From positions 1,178,001-1,242,000 of the forward strand of contig NC_011891.1 in NCBI RefSeq assembly GCF_000022145.1: DNA of 64,000 nt, read 5' to 3'. Below the pieces are notes generated by a model. It saw only the letters and a list, made by a program, of their open reading frames with translations, was not told where the DNA came from and did not search any database. Position numbers and translations under genes: made by a program. Positions 63,952-64,000 of the stretch are shown here, in pieces; within the stretch, counting starts at the first letter, position 1; every line of letters begins with the position of its first letter. Source of the DNA: Anaeromyxobacter dehalogenans 2CP-1. GTDB lineage: Bacteria > Myxococcota > Myxococcia > Myxococcales > Anaeromyxobacteraceae.

Positions 63952-63980
63952 CTGATACGCCTCGCGTCTGACAAAGTCAA
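63952..63980 (-). promoter_or_regulatory. Promoter of the four-gene QueC-like operon
   Basis: On the minus strand, TTGACT (63980-63975), 17 bp, then TATCAG (63957-63952) form a good sigma-70-type promoter 19 bp before the ATG at 63933. It shows that the operon starts with the 194-aa gene, so no upstream member needs to be sought in the part beyond the window. Confidence 0.6.
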
Positions 63981-64000
63981 CACCGATGGCTTAAACGGCG

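Overview
The window reads as a chromosome segment of a very GC-rich deltaproteobacterium of the Myxococcota, most likely Anaeromyxobacter or a close relative. The basis is the very high GC and strong G/C third-position bias over roughly the first 46 kb, the gene types (DUF5916 outer-membrane protein, RCC1 lipoprotein, arsenic and metal efflux clusters, rhombosortase pair) and frequent GTG/TTG starts. From about 49 kb rightwards, base composition becomes visibly less GC-rich and codon use more mixed, and broken genes are common.

Core-like part (1-46 kb), left to right: a partial SGNH-type hydrolase; a DUF5916 protein; a 14-repeat RCC1 lipoprotein; a CoA-binding protein; a DUF2199/double-GNAT fusion; a YcaQ-type glycosylase; a molybdate operon (modABC) with a divergent HTH/periplasmic-binding-like regulator; a five-gene purine uptake and salvage operon (xanthine-guanine phosphoribosyltransferase, ABC ATPase, two permeases, BMP lipoprotein); YCII and AraC-type genes; a deletion scar fusing the remains of a divergent aldo/keto reductase-marR pair; a RibD/DHFR-fold reductase; an HNH endonuclease; a ThDP enzyme; a PIG-L deacetylase with a glycosyltransferase-GNAT fusion; a CzcCBA-like tripartite metal efflux operon with a small Cys-rich secreted protein; a decayed acyl-CoA desaturase; a divergent arsenic island (arsR-acr3-arsC/GNAT facing thioredoxin-ccdA-arsP-thioredoxin-methyltransferase); a rhombotarget lipoprotein with its rhombosortase; and a LysR regulator with a divergent DUF1360 gene.

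Transition (46.7-51 kb): a RAYT-like transposase preceded by five copies of a 22-bp repeat and a 36-bp copy of its own coding sequence; a lipoprotein; a zinc-ribbon membrane protein carrying an in-frame TAA; and a second zinc-ribbon gene split by the 3' part of an IS3-family element.

Genomic island (about 50.93 kb to beyond the right edge): it starts at the 3' half of a tRNA-Pro(GGG), which still has its terminator, next to a tyrosine integrase. It carries a three-gene operon with Lamassu-Sir2 architecture (SIR2 effector, small accessory protein, SMC/Rad50-like ATPase with zinc hook), remnants of a serine recombinase and a MobF relaxase, several small unknown genes, and at the right edge a four-gene operon in which every junction overlaps by 4 nt: unknown 194-aa protein, QueC-like ATP-pyrophosphatase, XRE-ImmA/IrrE metallopeptidase, PIN-like nuclease. 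I cannot match this last operon to a named system; it is the best candidate here for an undescribed defence or toxin-antitoxin-like system.
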